Origin: Kitasatospora sp. SUK 42
GTDB lineage: Bacteria; Actinomycetota; Actinomycetes; Streptomycetales; Streptomycetaceae
Reading direction: 5' to 3'
Length of the DNA stretch: 64,000 bases
NCBI RefSeq assembly: GCF_015776785.2
Contig: NZ_LFMD02000002.1
Span: 892,764 to 956,763, forward strand
Positions 11,253-23,082 of this stretch are shown in pieces. The position numbers and the translations under genes are program-made. How positions within the stretch are numbered: the stretch's first letter is position 1; each line of letters begins with the position of its first letter. The notes under the pieces are model-generated. The model ran no database searches and was not told the origin of the DNA. It was given only the letters and a program-made list of their open reading frames with translations.

Positions 11253-11930
11253 TCAGCGCGGCGCGGGAATGCCGGTGAGCGCGGTCACCACCGGGTCGAC
11301 CGCGTGGAATATCTCCTCGCCGCAGTTGCGGAACATGCCGATCGGCGCCCCGTACGGGTCCTCCAGCTCGTCGGACTCCGGGGTGGCGGCCAGCAGCCAG
11401 CCGCGCAGCGCGGCGGCCGCCCGGACCAGTGCGCGGGCCCGCTCGGTGACGTCGGCGCCCCGGCGGGGGTCGGGCAGGGTGCCCGGGTCGATCGTCCGCA
11501 CCAGGCGGGTGAACTCCTTCAGCGTGAAGGTGCGCAGCCCCGCCTCGTGGCCCATCGAGATCACCTGGGCGCGGTGGTCCAGCGTCGCGGTGAGCACCAG
11601 GTCGGCCTCGACCACGTGCTCGTCCAGCAGCTCCCGGCCGGTGAAGCCCCCGCTGTCCGCGCCGTACTCGTTGAGCACGGTCGCGGCGTGGTCCTCCATC
11701 GGCGCGCCCTCGTGGCCCCAGGTCCCGGCGCTCTCGACCAGGATCCGCCCGGCCACCCGGGGGCTGAGCCGGGTGTCCAGCTCACGCCGGGTGAGCCGCT
11801 CGGCGATCGGCGAGCGGCAGATGTTCCCGGTGCAGACGAACAGGATCCGGAAGTGGTCCAGCGGCCTGGGGCCCACGGCCAGGTACGGCGCTATGCCGGG
11901 CCCGTCATGGAGCGAGGCGGTGGGTGTCAA
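11253..11930 (-). CDS. Low-molecular-weight protein-tyrosine phosphatase family
   Basis: The P-loop CTGNICRS (Cys33, Arg39) and the distal EDPYG motif, which carries the general-acid Asp, identify an LMW-PTP. At 225 residues it is longer than the usual 150, with about 27 extra N-terminal residues and extra C-terminal sequence. The GTG/ATG start region overlaps the tsaC stop by 4 nt, so the two are translationally coupled. In actinobacteria such enzymes dephosphorylate protein tyrosines, often near exopolysaccharide genes, which fits the wecA-like neighbour. Confidence 0.9.
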   Translation of the reverse strand: MTPTASLHDGPGIAPYLAVGPRPLDHFRILFVCTGNICRSPIAERLTRRELDTRLSPRVAGRILVESAGTWGHEGAPMEDHAATVLNEYGADSGGFTGRELLDEHVVEADLVLTATLDHRAQVISMGHEAGLRTFTLKEFTRLVRTIDPGTLPDPRRGADVTERARALVRAAAALRGWLLAATPESDELEDPYGAPIGMFRNCGEEIFHAVDPVVTALTGIPAPR

Positions 11931-12574
11931 CTTCCGGCCTCCAGGTCGGGTACGACCTCCCTCAGCTGCTCGATGCTGATCGCGCCGGCCCGCAGCAGGA
12001 CCGGGACCTTGCCGGTGACGTCGACGATGGACGAGGCGGTGGAGCCGTCGGCCGGCCCGCCGTCCAGGTAGACCGAGACCGCGTCGCCCAGCTGGGCCTG
12101 CGCCTCGTCGCAGGTCACCGGGGAGGCGCCGCCGGGCCGGTTGGCGCTGGAGACGGCCAGCGGGCCGGTGGCGTTCAGCAGCTCGATGGCGACCGGGTGC
12201 AGCGGCATCCGGACGGTCACCGTGCCGCGGGTCTCGCCGAGGTCCCAGCGCAGCGAGGGCTGGTGCCGGGCGATCAGGGTGAGGCCGCCGGGCCAGAAGG
12301 CGTCGACCAGCTCCCAGGCCTGCTCGGAGAAGTCGGTGACCAGGCCGTGCAGGGTGGTCGGCGAGCCGACCAGGACGGGCGAGGGCGTGGTGCGGCCGCG
12401 GCCCCTGGCGGTCAGCAGCTCGCCGACGGCCTCCGGGGAGAAGGCGTCCGCGCCGACCCCGTACAGGGTGTCGGTGGGCAGCACGACGAGTTCGCCGCGG
12501 CGGATGGCCGAGGCGGCCTCACGCAGGCCGGTGGCGCGGTCCCCGGCATCGGCACAGTCGTAGCGGCGGCTCAT
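11927..12574 (-). CDS. tsaC: L-threonylcarbamoyladenylate synthase (YrdC/Sua5 family)
   Basis: This 215-residue YrdC-domain enzyme makes threonylcarbamoyl-AMP from Thr, bicarbonate and ATP for the t6A37 tRNA modification. LPTDTLYGVGADAF, FWPGGLTLI, VTVRMP and AVSSANRPGG are family motifs. The usual Lys in the K-x-R motif appears as Arg (TARGRGRTTPSP), a small variation. It lacks the C-terminal Sua5 extension. GGAAGGGG precedes the start. It lies downstream of prmC and overlaps the phosphatase start by 4 nt. Confidence 0.93.
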   Translation of the reverse strand: MSRRYDCADAGDRATGLREAASAIRRGELVVLPTDTLYGVGADAFSPEAVGELLTARGRGRTTPSPVLVGSPTTLHGLVTDFSEQAWELVDAFWPGGLTLIARHQPSLRWDLGETRGTVTVRMPLHPVAIELLNATGPLAVSSANRPGGASPVTCDEAQAQLGDAVSVYLDGGPADGSTASSIVDVTGKVPVLLRAGAISIEQLREVVPDLEAGS

Positions 12575-12639
12575 CGGTGCGGTCCCCTTCCGGAATGGCT
12601 CATGGCGTTCGCGGCGGTCTTCACAGCGCGGTTCTGCGC

Positions 12640-12798
12640 GCGGTCGTACCGTGCTTGATGTTCACAACGTGCTGTGCTCGATGTTCACGACCCGACCCTC
12701 CGGGCGGTCGTACTGCGCTCGATGTTCACGACCCGACCCTCCGGGCGGTCGTACTGCGCTCGATGTTCACGACCCGACCCTCCGGGCGGTCGTGAAGC
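12640..12798. repeat. 41-bp tandem repeat covering the 3' end of prmC
   Basis: Three units start at 12676, 12717 and 12758. The first two are identical over 41 bp and the third matches for its first 36 bp before diverging inside prmC. A shortened, decayed copy lies at 12640-12665. On the minus strand each unit contains the codons for the last eight PrmC residues plus its stop, so the gene's 3' end has been duplicated into the spacer. 41 is not a multiple of 3. Each unit also has a GGTCG/CGACC inverted repeat. Confidence 0.9.
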
Positions 12799-13633
12799 GC
12801 GGCCGGTTGTTCAGATCACGGTGATCGGCCGTGTCCGTCCAGCCGTGTTCCTCGTTGAAGATCCACGGCACCTGGCCGCCCTGCTGGTCGGCGTGCTCGA
12901 TCACCACCGCGCCGCCCGGGCGCAGCAGCCGCGCGGCCACGCGTTCGATGCCGCGGATGGTGTCCAGGCCGTCCTCGCCGGAGAACAGCGCCATCTGCGG
13001 GTCGTGGTCGCGGGCCTCCGGCGCCACGTACTCCCACTCGGTGAGCGGGATGTACGGGGGGTTGGAGATGACCAGGTCGAAGCGGCCGTCCCAGGAGCGG
13101 TCGTCCTCGAAGGCCTTGGTGGCGTCCCCGGCGTGCAGGGTGACCCGGGCGCGGTCCGGGCTGGCCTCGATGTTGCGCCGGGTGTACTCCAGCGCGCCCT
13201 CGTCGAGCTCGAAGGCGTGCACGGTCGAGCGCGGCAGCTCCTGGGCCAGGGCGAGCGCGATGGCGCCGGAGCCGGAGCACAGGTCGACCACCAGCGGCTC
13301 GGCGACGTCCATCTCGCGGACGGCGTCTATGGCCCACTCGACGACCGTCTCGGTCTCCGGCCGGGGCACGAACACCCCGGGGCCGACCTCCAGTTCGAGG
13401 TAGCGGAAGAACGCCCGCCCGGTGATGTGCTGGAGCGGCTCGCGCGCCTCGCGGCGCGACACGGCCTCCCAGTAGCGGGCGTCGAAGTCGGCGTCCTTCA
13501 CCGTGTGCAACTGGCTGCGCTTGACGTGGTGGACGTAGGCGGCGAGCTCCTCCGCGTCGAAGCGCGGCGACGGCACGCCGGCCGCGGCCAACCGCTGGGT
13601 GGCCTGGGCCACCTCGGCGAGCAGCAGGTTCAT
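12767..13633 (-). CDS. prmC: Peptide chain release factor N5-glutamine methyltransferase
   Basis: PrmC (HemK), 288 residues, methylates the Gln of the GGQ motif in release factors using SAM. The SAM-binding motif VDLCSGSGAIALALA lies near residue 115, and the catalytic NPPYIP follows near residue 185. It is located directly downstream of prfA, encoding its substrate, with 63 nt between. The C-terminus (TTARRVGS) lies within a tandem repeat, so the last residues may be non-native. Confidence 0.96.
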   Translation of the reverse strand: MNLLLAEVAQATQRLAAAGVPSPRFDAEELAAYVHHVKRSQLHTVKDADFDARYWEAVSRREAREPLQHITGRAFFRYLELEVGPGVFVPRPETETVVEWAIDAVREMDVAEPLVVDLCSGSGAIALALAQELPRSTVHAFELDEGALEYTRRNIEASPDRARVTLHAGDATKAFEDDRSWDGRFDLVISNPPYIPLTEWEYVAPEARDHDPQMALFSGEDGLDTIRGIERVAARLLRPGGAVVIEHADQQGGQVPWIFNEEHGWTDTADHRDLNNRPRFTTARRVGS

Positions 13634-13696
13634 CCGTACGACCTCTTGTTTCTGCGCTCCGGCTTCACGCTGGCGTCGGGCTGGGGCGCGCCGGTC

Positions 13697-14773
13697 TCAG
13701 TTCTCTTGGGCCGCGGCCAGCTTGGCCTCGGCGTCCCGGTCGACGCAGGACTGGATCACCGCGTTCAGGTCGCCGTCCAGGACCTGGTCCAGGTTGTACG
13801 CCTTGAAGCCCGTGCGGTGGTCCGAGATGCGGTTCTCGGGGTAGTTGTACGTGCGGATCCGCTCGGAGCGGTCGACCGTACGAACCTGGCTGCGACGCGC
13901 GTCCGAGGCCTCCCGCTCGGCCTCCTCCTGCGCGGCGGCCAGCAGCCGCGAACGCAGGATGCGCATCGCCTGCTCCTTGTTCTGCAGCTGGCTCTTCTCG
14001 TTCTGGCAGGACGCCACGATACCCGTCGGCAGGTGGGTGATCCGGACCGCGGAGTCCGTGGTGTTGACCGACTGGCCGCCGGGGCCGGAGGAGCGGTAGA
14101 CGTCGATCCGCAGGTCGTTGGCGAGGATCTCGACCTCGACCTCCTCCGCCTCGGGGGTGACCAGCACGCCCGCCGCGGAGGTGTGGATGCGGCCCTGCGA
14201 CTCGGTGGCGGGCACGCGCTGCACGCGGTGGACGCCGCCCTCGTACTTCAGCCGGGCCCAGACGCCCTGGCCGGGCTCGGCGTTGCCCTTGGTCTTCACG
14301 GCCACCGAGACGTCCTTGTAGCCGCCGAGGTCGGACTCGTTGGAGTCGATGACCTCGGTCTTCCAGCCGATCCGCTCGGCGAAGCGCAGGTACATCCGGA
14401 GCAGGTCGCCGGCGAACAGCGCGGACTCCTCGCCGCCCTCGCCCGCCTTGATCTCCAGGATGACGTCCTTGTCGTCGCTCGGGTCGCGCGGGACCAGCAG
14501 CAGCCGCAGCTCCTCGGTCAGCTCGCCCTGGCGCTGCTCGGAGTCCTTCACCTCGGAGATGAACTCCGGGTCCTCGGCGGCGAGTTCGCGGGCCGCTTCG
14601 ATGTCCTCGCCGGCCTGCCGCCACTCCCGGTAGACCCGGGTGATCGGGGTCAGCTCGGCGTACCGCTTGGCCAGCTTGCGCGCGTTGGCCTGGTCGGCGT
14701 GGACGGACGGGTCGGCCAGCCTCTTTTCGAGGTCGGCGTGCTCGACGAGGAGCTCTTCGACTGCCTCGAACAT
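13697..14773 (-). CDS. prfA: Peptide chain release factor 1
   Basis: RF1, 358 residues, recognises UAA and UAG stop codons. The anticodon-like PxT motif is PAT (188-190), which identifies RF1 rather than RF2 (SPF). The catalytic GGQ is at 232-234 ([10 protein letters not shown]). The next gene, prmC, modifies this Gln. ATG at 14773 follows AGAAGG. A large hairpin separates it from rpmE. Confidence 0.98.
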   Translation of the reverse strand: MFEAVEELLVEHADLEKRLADPSVHADQANARKLAKRYAELTPITRVYREWRQAGEDIEAARELAAEDPEFISEVKDSEQRQGELTEELRLLLVPRDPSDDKDVILEIKAGEGGEESALFAGDLLRMYLRFAERIGWKTEVIDSNESDLGGYKDVSVAVKTKGNAEPGQGVWARLKYEGGVHRVQRVPATESQGRIHTSAAGVLVTPEAEEVEVEILANDLRIDVYRSSGPGGQSVNTTDSAVRITHLPTGIVASCQNEKSQLQNKEQAMRILRSRLLAAAQEEAEREASDARRSQVRTVDRSERIRTYNYPENRISDHRTGFKAYNLDQVLDGDLNAVIQSCVDRDAEAKLAAAQEN

Positions 14774-14839
14774 GGGGTGGCCTTCTTCCCGGGAGCTAGG
14801 AACGTGTGGGGGTTCGCGGAACGTGCGGGGGGACGCGAA

Positions 14840-14897
14840 CGGCGCCGGTCCCCGGCGCCCCCGACAACGAGTACGGGGGCACCGGGAGCCGGCGCCG
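14840..14897 (-). terminator. Large stem-loop between rpmE and prfA
   Basis: 24-nt arms at 14840-14863 and 14874-14897 pair with about three mismatches around a 10-nt loop. It begins 9 nt past the rpmE stop codon and is probably a full or partial terminator for rpmE. Confidence 0.75.
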
Positions 14898-14905
14898 AGG
14901 GAGCG

Positions 14906-15127
14906 CTAGGCCTTCGCGCTGTGCTGCTTGCCGAAGCGGGCCTCGAAGCGGGCCACGCGGCCACCGGTGTCGAGGATCTTCTGCTTGCCGGTGTAGAACG
15001 GGTGGCACTGCGAGCAGACCTCGGCGCGGATCTCGCCACTGGTCTCGGTCGAGCGGGTCGTGAACTCGGCGCCGCAGGTGCAGGTCACGCGGGTGACCAC
15101 GTACTCGGGGTGAACGTTGGGCTTCAA
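14906..15127 (-). CDS. rpmE: 50S ribosomal protein L31, zinc-binding type
   Basis: L31, 73 residues, beginning with the TTG at 15127 (read as Met), preceded by AGGAGA. Translation from this codon gives KPNVHPEYVVT, matching the conserved L31 N-terminus; no ATG is better placed. The Cys residues in CTCGAE and VCSQCHPFYTGKQK form the zinc site, so this is the C+ form used under zinc-replete conditions. It lies between the LCP gene and prfA, as in other Streptomyces. Confidence 0.95.
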   Translation of the reverse strand: MKPNVHPEYVVTRVTCTCGAEFTTRSTETSGEIRAEVCSQCHPFYTGKQKILDTGGRVARFEARFGKQHSAKA

Positions 15128-15298
15128 GGCTTCTCCTAGGTTTCGGGAGGGCACCGGGTCGGCGGCTGAAGTGCCGCACGTGAACCGGGACCGACGGACC
15201 AGTCTGCCAGGACCGGCCGCATCTTCCCAAACCGGGTCCGGTTCCGGGATATTCCGGACAGCCTCCCGGGCCGCGGGATCCGTACCCTCCGGCCGCCC

Positions 15299-16411
15299 TC
15301 AGCGCCGCGCGACGGGCGTCGAGGAGGCCTTCGGAGAGGCCGTCGGAGAGGCCGTGGGGTCCGCCTGGGCGGGGTTCTGAGGCTGGTCCGAGACGATCTC
15401 CCGGGGGACCGCCCGGTCGCCCTTGAGCGCCGCCCAGAGCTGGTCGGCCTGCGGCTGCCGCTCGACCACCCGGTTGGGGTCGCTGGGGGCCGTCACCACC
15501 GGCAGGGTGACCATGGTCAGCTGGTCCGGCCCGATCCCCTTGAGCTCCTGGCCCAGCCCCACCAGGGAGTTCACCGAGCCGAGCGCGGAGTCGGTGGTGA
15601 CGCTCCTGGTCATGGTGTCGCCGATCGACCACAGCTTGACCGGGTTGGAGAACAGCCCGATCCCGCCGGCCTGCTTCAGCAGCGACCTGACCATCTGCTT
15701 CTGCAACTCGATCCGGCCGAGGTCGCTGCCGTCGCCGACGCCGTGCCGGGTGCGGACGAAGGCCAGCGACTGCTGACCGTCGAGGTGGTGCTCCCCGGCC
15801 GGCAGGTCGAGCCCGCTGTCCTTGTCGTGGATGGGCACCGTGGTGGTCACGGTGGCCCCGCCCAGCGCGTCCACCACCCTGGCGAAGCCCTCGAAGTCGA
15901 CCTGGAGGTAGTGGTCCATCCGCAGCCCGGTGAGCTGCTCGGTGGTCTTGACCGCGCAGGTGGCGCCGCCGACCTCGAAGGCGCTGTTGTACATCGCGCG
16001 CTTGGCCCCGAGCACCGGCTTGCCGCTCGGGTCGGTGCAGTCCGGTCGGTTGACCAGGGTGTCGCGCGGGATCGAGACGACGGTGGCGTTCGTGTGGTCC
16101 TGGCTGATGTGCACCACCATCGCCGTGTCGGAGCGGGCGCTGTCGCCGGTGTCCCCGCCGGCCAGGTTCCCGTTCGCACCGGCCCGCGAGTCGGAGCCCA
16201 GCACCAGGATGTTGAAGGAGCCGTTGGTGGCCGCCGGGGGCCGGGCGTCGCCGAGGCGGGCGTTGATGTCGACGCTCTTGATGTTCCCGTTGAGCTTCAC
16301 GTACGCGTACCCGGCCGCCCCGCCGCCGAGGACGACGAGCGCGGCGGACGCGCAGGCGACCGTCCGCACGACCTTGCGGCGGCGGCTTGGGACCCTCTTG
16401 TGCTCGGCCAT
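15299..16411 (-). CDS. LytR-CpsA-Psr family cell-wall glycopolymer ligase
   Basis: A membrane-anchored LCP protein of 370 residues that transfers polyprenyl-linked glycopolymers onto peptidoglycan. The short N-terminus MAEHKRVPSRRRK is followed by one transmembrane helix (about residues 14-34) and the extracellular LCP domain with LGSDSR, RSDTAMVVHI, SIPRDT and FVRTRHG motifs. These Arg and Asp residues bind the pyrophosphate lipid. The C-terminus is Pro/Ala/Ser/Thr-rich. The ATG at 16411 is chosen because the open frame upstream runs antisense to rho. Its likely partner is the WecA-like enzyme near 9 kb. Confidence 0.92.
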   Translation of the reverse strand: MAEHKRVPSRRRKVVRTVACASAALVVLGGGAAGYAYVKLNGNIKSVDINARLGDARPPAATNGSFNILVLGSDSRAGANGNLAGGDTGDSARSDTAMVVHISQDHTNATVVSIPRDTLVNRPDCTDPSGKPVLGAKRAMYNSAFEVGGATCAVKTTEQLTGLRMDHYLQVDFEGFARVVDALGGATVTTTVPIHDKDSGLDLPAGEHHLDGQQSLAFVRTRHGVGDGSDLGRIELQKQMVRSLLKQAGGIGLFSNPVKLWSIGDTMTRSVTTDSALGSVNSLVGLGQELKGIGPDQLTMVTLPVVTAPSDPNRVVERQPQADQLWAALKGDRAVPREIVSDQPQNPAQADPTASPTASPKASSTPVARR

Positions 16412-16493
16412 ACGGTCCAGAGTAAATCGGACAAGGCGGCCGAATGGTCCCAATCTGTCCCGACTCTGGAACAAAGCGTCCGCGAACGCGCGA

Positions 16494-16523
16494 AACCCCG
16501 GACCGCTCGCGCGATCCGGGGTT
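16494..16523 (-). terminator. rho terminator hairpin
   Basis: Perfect 9-bp arms at 16494-16502 and 16515-16523 with a 12-nt loop lie 29 nt past the rho stop codon. Confidence 0.65.
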
Positions 16524-16551
16524 CCGTGCATCGACAGCCGTGCGGCTACGG

Positions 16552-18660
<2,109 letters not shown>

Positions 18661-19206
18661 TAAGGGTCCTTCCCTGGAGCGGACGTCGGCCTGTCTGGCT
18701 CGGCGACCGGTTGTGCTGTCCTGACCAACGCTCGACTGCGTCGGTCCGAGGCGGTGATCCCTCGAATGGCGGGAGCCCGTCGAGGGAGAGCTGCGAGGTG
18801 CGGTGCATGAAGCACGGTGGTGCTGAGGTGGCGCGTGGGCCGGTCGTGTGTCGACCTCCCCTGAGGGCGTTGCCCCCACGCTGCCTGCGAATCCCGGGCC
18901 CCCGTCGCGTGACGGTGGCCCGCGCTCCGCCCGTCCTGGCCTCTAGGTGGGAGGCTGCGGGTGGGAGTCAGGTGCCGTCACGGCTTCGGGATGCGGCCGC
19001 ATGTCGCGCAGGCAGGCTGCGTACGCGCTGCGGTGGGCTCCCGGAGAATCGTCGCCCCGGACATCGCCACGACTCCACGGAAGTGGAGGCTGGGATCGGG
19101 ACGCGGCGCACCGAGCCCCGGAGGGCACATGGTGCAGCAATGAGGTTAACACTACCGACCCCCTCAGACATTCCCCGACCTTGGGCTTGCCAATCGTGTC
19201 CGGGCG
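18661..19206 (-). other. Long rho 5' leader, no gene seen
   Basis: About 550 nt separate the rho GTG from the thrB terminator. No reading frame here has normal codon use. A possible -10 box, TAGTGT on the minus strand (19149-19154), lies in the only AT-rich patch, near 19140-19160, and would give a leader of nearly 490 nt. Rho is autoregulated by premature termination in other bacteria, and a leader this long would allow it; this is inference. Confidence 0.4.
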
Positions 19207-19225
19207 GCCCGGCTCCGCGCCGGGC
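19207..19225 (-). terminator. thrB terminator hairpin
   Basis: 7-bp perfect GC arms at 19207-19213 and 19219-19225 with a 5-nt loop, about 13 nt past the thrB stop. Confidence 0.6.
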
Positions 19226-19237
19226 TGAACCGGCTGC

Positions 19238-20176
19238 TCAGACGTCCAGCGGGAGCACGGTGGCCCCGGTGCGGTCGATGCCGAGCCGGTGCGCGGCGAA
19301 CGCCGGGTCCCCGCCGTGGCCGTGGTGGCCGGCGAAGGAGAGCACCTTGTCGACGCCCGCCTCGTCGGTGAGCGCCAGCACGGTCGGGCCGGCCCCGGAG
19401 ACGACCGCGGGGACGCCCTCCGCGCGCAGCGCGCCGACCAGCGCGGCGCTGTCCGGCATGGCGGAGGCGCGGTAGTCCTGGTGCAGCCGGTCCTCGGTGG
19501 CCGCGAACAGCAGCTCGGGACGCCTGGTCAGCGCCTCGACCAGCAGCGCGGAACGGCCCGCGTTGACGGCGGCGTCGGCCAGCGGGACGGTCTTCGGCAG
19601 CAGGCCGCGGGCGGTCTCGGTGAGCACCTCGCCGGCCGGTACGAACACCACCGGGACGACCTGCTCGGAGGGTTCGAGTGCGACCGCCCTGGCCGACTCC
19701 TCGTCGGTCCAGGCGATGGTGAAGTTGCCGCGCAGGCAGGCCGCGACGTTGTCGGGGTGGCCCTCCAACTCGGAGGCGAGGGCCAGCAGCGCGTCGTCGT
19801 CCAGCGCCGACGGGCCGCCGATGGTGACGGCGCGGGCGGCCACGATGCCGGCACAGATCGCCGCCGAGGAGGAGCCCAGGCCACGGCCGTGCGGTATCCG
19901 GTTGGCGCAGACCACTTCGAGGCCGCGCGGCTGCCCGCCCAGCCGGTCGAAGGCGGCCCGCATCGAACGGACCAGCAGGTGGCGCTCGTCCCGGGGCAGC
20001 GTCTCGGCGCCCTCGCCGGCGATGTCGACGGAGAGGCCGGAGTCGGAGACCCGGACGACCACGTCGTCGTACAGACCCAGCGCGAGCCCGAAGGCGTCGA
20101 AGCCCGGACCGAGGTTGGCGCTGGTCGCGGGAACCCGGACCCGGACGGCGGCGGCACGGAACGCAGGACCGGCCAT
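19238..20176 (-). CDS. thrB: Homoserine kinase
   Basis: A GHMP-family kinase of 312 residues that phosphorylates homoserine for threonine synthesis. The N-terminal VRVPATSANLGPGFDAFG segment and the ATP-binding PHGRGLGSSSAAICAG loop are diagnostic. AGGAGA precedes the ATG. Unlike thrC and hom, which are 10 nt apart, thrB is separated from thrC by 366 nt containing a terminator-like hairpin, so it may have its own promoter. Confidence 0.97.
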   Translation of the reverse strand: MAGPAFRAAAVRVRVPATSANLGPGFDAFGLALGLYDDVVVRVSDSGLSVDIAGEGAETLPRDERHLLVRSMRAAFDRLGGQPRGLEVVCANRIPHGRGLGSSSAAICAGIVAARAVTIGGPSALDDDALLALASELEGHPDNVAACLRGNFTIAWTDEESARAVALEPSEQVVPVVFVPAGEVLTETARGLLPKTVPLADAAVNAGRSALLVEALTRRPELLFAATEDRLHQDYRASAMPDSAALVGALRAEGVPAVVSGAGPTVLALTDEAGVDKVLSFAGHHGHGGDPAFAAHRLGIDRTGATVLPLDV

Positions 20177-20490
20177 GCGGTGGACTCTCCTGGGGAAATC
20201 GGGCGGCGCGGAGCGCGTCGTCGGTGCGAGGGTGGGAAAGGGCCGCAGGCCCCTCGGGGCGGGCGGTCACAGTCGTCGGCGCGGCCCGTACCAGGACGGG
20301 CCCGGGGCATGTGCCACACGGCCGAGGCCAGAGTATCGAAGAGAGGTTCCCCAGTGGTACACCCCGTGGGCCTTCGATCTGGTGTGTTGCGGCTTCTGGC
20401 CGGAATGCACACCCCTCCCCGTCAAAGAGCGGGGCGGAATCAGATCGGAATGCGATGCGGAATCGACACGGAAGTGTCAGTGGAGAACTT
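20177..20490 (-). other. thrC-thrB spacer, likely thrB promoter region
   Basis: No open frame with normal codon use is seen. Part of the segment (20320-20480) has lower GC than its surroundings and includes a TTTGACG box and a GATACT box on the minus strand. They are not correctly spaced relative to each other, so no promoter is assigned. Confidence 0.35.
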
Positions 20491-20524
20491 CGACGGGCCG
20501 ACCCCCGAAAGGGCCGGCCCGTCG
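20491..20524 (-). terminator. thrC terminator hairpin
   Basis: 10-bp arms at 20491-20500 and 20515-20524 surround an inner CCC-GAAA-GGG stem. It begins 19 nt past the thrC stop and probably ends the hom-thrC transcript. Confidence 0.7.
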
Positions 20525-20542
20525 ACGCGTCAGACCCCGTTG

Positions 20543-21640
20543 CTAGTCGAGCAGACCGAGGCGCTGGGCCGCCGCCTCCGGGTCGACCGGGACGATCTGC
20601 GGCTGGCCGGCGCCGGCCACCGCCCAGTCCGGGTCCTTGAGGCCGTTGCCGGTCACGGTGCAGACGATCCGCTGGCCCGGGTCGACCAGGCCGGCCTCCG
20701 CCTTGGCCAGCAGACCGGCCACCGAGGCGGCCGAGGCGGGCTCCACGAAGACGCCCTCCTGCGCGGCCAACAGCCGGTACGCGGAGAGGATCTGACGGTC
20801 CGTCACCTTGTCGATGAGGCCGCCTGACTCGTCCCGCGCGGCGAGCGCGAAGTCCCAGGAGGCCGGGTTGCCGATCCGGATCGCGGTGGCGATGGTCTGC
20901 GGCTTCAGCACCGGCGCGCCGTCCACGATCGGGGCCGAGCCGGAGGCCTGGAAGCCCCACATCCGCGGGGTGCGCGCGGCCAGGCCGTCGGCGGCGTACT
21001 CGCGGTAGCCCTTCCAGTAGGCGGTGATGTTGCCCGCGTTGCCGACCGGCAGGACGTGGATGTCCGGAGCGTCGCCGAGCATGTCGACGATCTCGAAGGC
21101 CGCCGTCTTCTGGCCCTCGATCCGCACCGGGTTCACCGAGTTGACCAGCGCCACCGGGTACTTCTCGGACAGTTCACGCGCAAGGGTGAGGCAGTCGTCG
21201 AAGTTCCCGTCGACCTGCAGGATCCTCGCCCCGTGCACCAGCGCCTGGCCCATCTTGCCCAGGGCGATCTTGCCCTGCGGGACGAGCACCGCGGAGACCA
21301 TCCCGGCCCGCACCGCGTACGCGGCGGCGGAGGCCGAGGTGTTGCCGGTGGACGCGCAGATGACGGCCTGCGCGCCCTCCTCCTTGGCCTTGGAGATGGC
21401 CATCGTCATACCGCGGTCCTTGAAGGAGCCGGTCGGGTTGGCACCCTCGACCTTGAGGTAGACCTCGCAGCCGGTGCGCTCGGAGAGCACCTGGGCGGGG
21501 ACCAGGGGCGTACCGCCCTCCAGCAGGGTGACCACCGGGGTGGCCTCGGTGACCGGCAGGCGGTCCCGGTATTCCTCGATCAGGCCGCGCCACTGGTGGG
21601 TGTGCGCGCCTCGGACGACGTTCTCGGCAACGGCGTTCAT
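20543..21640 (-). CDS. thrC: Threonine synthase
   Basis: A PLP-dependent enzyme of 365 residues that converts phosphohomoserine to threonine. The PLP lysine lies in [12 protein letters not shown], and the phosphate-binding glycines in [13 protein letters not shown]. The short form is typical of actinobacteria. It is 10 nt downstream of hom, with AAGGAA before the ATG. Confidence 0.97.
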   Translation of the reverse strand: MNAVAENVVRGAHTHQWRGLIEEYRDRLPVTEATPVVTLLEGGTPLVPAQVLSERTGCEVYLKVEGANPTGSFKDRGMTMAISKAKEEGAQAVICASTGNTSASAAAYAVRAGMVSAVLVPQGKIALGKMGQALVHGARILQVDGNFDDCLTLARELSEKYPVALVNSVNPVRIEGQKTAAFEIVDMLGDAPDIHVLPVGNAGNITAYWKGYREYAADGLAARTPRMWGFQASGSAPIVDGAPVLKPQTIATAIRIGNPASWDFALAARDESGGLIDKVTDRQILSAYRLLAAQEGVFVEPASAASVAGLLAKAEAGLVDPGQRIVCTVTGNGLKDPDWAVAGAGQPQIVPVDPEAAAQRLGLLD

Positions 21641-21650
21641 GGCTGGTTCC

Positions 21651-22943
21651 TTATTCCCCTTCGACCCGCATGATGCTGGCCACGTCCCGCACGCTGTCCA
21701 GCGCGCGGAGCTTGTCGACCGTCGCCGACAGCGCGGCGTCGGTGGCGCGGTGGGTGACCACGACGAGCGAGGCGTCGCCGTCGCGGCCCTGCTGGCGCAC
21801 GGTGTCGATGGACACGCCGTGCTCGGCGAAGACGGACGCGACCTGGGCGAGCACGCCCGCGCGGTCGTCCACGTCCAGGCTGACGTGGTAGCGGGTGACC
21901 ACCTCGTCCATCGGCTTGGCGGGCAGCTGCGTGTACACGGAGGCCCCGGGGCCGGTGGCCCCGGCGAGCTTGTTGCGACAGACCGCGACGAGGTCGCCGA
22001 GCACCGCGGAGGCAGTCGGCGAACCGCCCGCGCCCGGGCCGTAGAACATCAGCCGGCCGGCCGCCTCGGCCTCGACGAACACCGCGTTGTACGCCTCGCG
22101 GACGGAGGCCAGCGGGTGCGAGAGCGGGATCATCGCCGGGTGGACCCGCGCGGTGACGGAGGCGCCGTCAGCGGCCCGCTCGCAGATCGCGAGCAGCTTG
22201 ACCACGCAGCCCATCTCCTTGGCGGAGGCGATGTCGGCGGCCGTCACCTCGGTGATGCCCTCGCGGTAGACGTCCGCCGCGGTGACCTCGGTGTGGAAGG
22301 CGATCCCGGCCAGGATCGCTGCCTTGGCGGCGGCGTCGAAGCCCTCGACGTCCGCCGTCGGGTCCGCCTCGGCGTAGCCGAGCGCGGTGGCCTCCTCCAG
22401 CGCCTCCGAGTAGCCGGCGCCAGTGGTGTCCATCTTGTCGAGGATGAAGTTGGTGGTGCCGTTGACGATGCCCAGCACCCGGTTGACCTTGTCCCCCGCG
22501 AGGGACTCGCGCAGCGGTCGCAGCAGCGGGATCGCGCCCGCCACCGCGGCCTCGTAGTACAGGTCCACCCCGGCCTCGGCGGCCGCGGCGTGCAGCTCGG
22601 TGCCGTCCTTGGCGAGCAGCGCCTTGTTGGCGCTGACCACCGAGGCGCCCTGCTTGAAGGCGGACAGGATCAGCGATTTGGAGGGCTCGATGCCGCCCAC
22701 GACCTCGACCACCACGTCGATGTCGCCCCGGTTGACCAGGGCCTCGGCGTCGGTGGTGATCAGGTGCTCGGGCACGCCGGGGCGCACCCGGCCGGCCCGG
22801 CGGACCGCGATCCCGGCGAGCTCGACCGGGGCACCGATGCGAGCGGCGAGGTCGTCGGCCGTCGTCGTCATGATGCGCGCCACCTCGGAGCCCACCACAC
22901 CACAGCCCAGCAACGCCACCTTCAGCGGGCGCGTACGCATCAT
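21651..22943 (-). CDS. hom: Homoserine dehydrogenase
   Basis: An NAD(P)-dependent enzyme of 430 residues. The Rossmann motif [12 protein letters not shown] is near the N-terminus, the catalytic [21 protein letters not shown] segment is near residue 210, and a C-terminal ACT domain (about 350-430) suggests feedback inhibition by threonine. I chose the ATG at 22943 ([13 protein letters not shown]) because GGAG lies just upstream; an ATG seven codons earlier is possible. It follows lysA and precedes thrC, an aspartate-family operon. Confidence 0.97.
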   Translation of the reverse strand: MMRTRPLKVALLGCGVVGSEVARIMTTTADDLAARIGAPVELAGIAVRRAGRVRPGVPEHLITTDAEALVNRGDIDVVVEVVGGIEPSKSLILSAFKQGASVVSANKALLAKDGTELHAAAAEAGVDLYYEAAVAGAIPLLRPLRESLAGDKVNRVLGIVNGTTNFILDKMDTTGAGYSEALEEATALGYAEADPTADVEGFDAAAKAAILAGIAFHTEVTAADVYREGITEVTAADIASAKEMGCVVKLLAICERAADGASVTARVHPAMIPLSHPLASVREAYNAVFVEAEAAGRLMFYGPGAGGSPTASAVLGDLVAVCRNKLAGATGPGASVYTQLPAKPMDEVVTRYHVSLDVDDRAGVLAQVASVFAEHGVSIDTVRQQGRDGDASLVVVTHRATDAALSATVDKLRALDSVRDVASIMRVEGE

Positions 22944-23082
22944 CCGACTCCGCTCTGCATTCATCGTGCTTCGGTATTTCCGGCGGGTTTTCTCCGGTCC
23001 GCCGGAAACTTCGGTCCGTACCAGTCTCCGGGACTTTCCGTACGGATCTACGGTCGTTCCATGATCTGAGACAAGGATTTCG

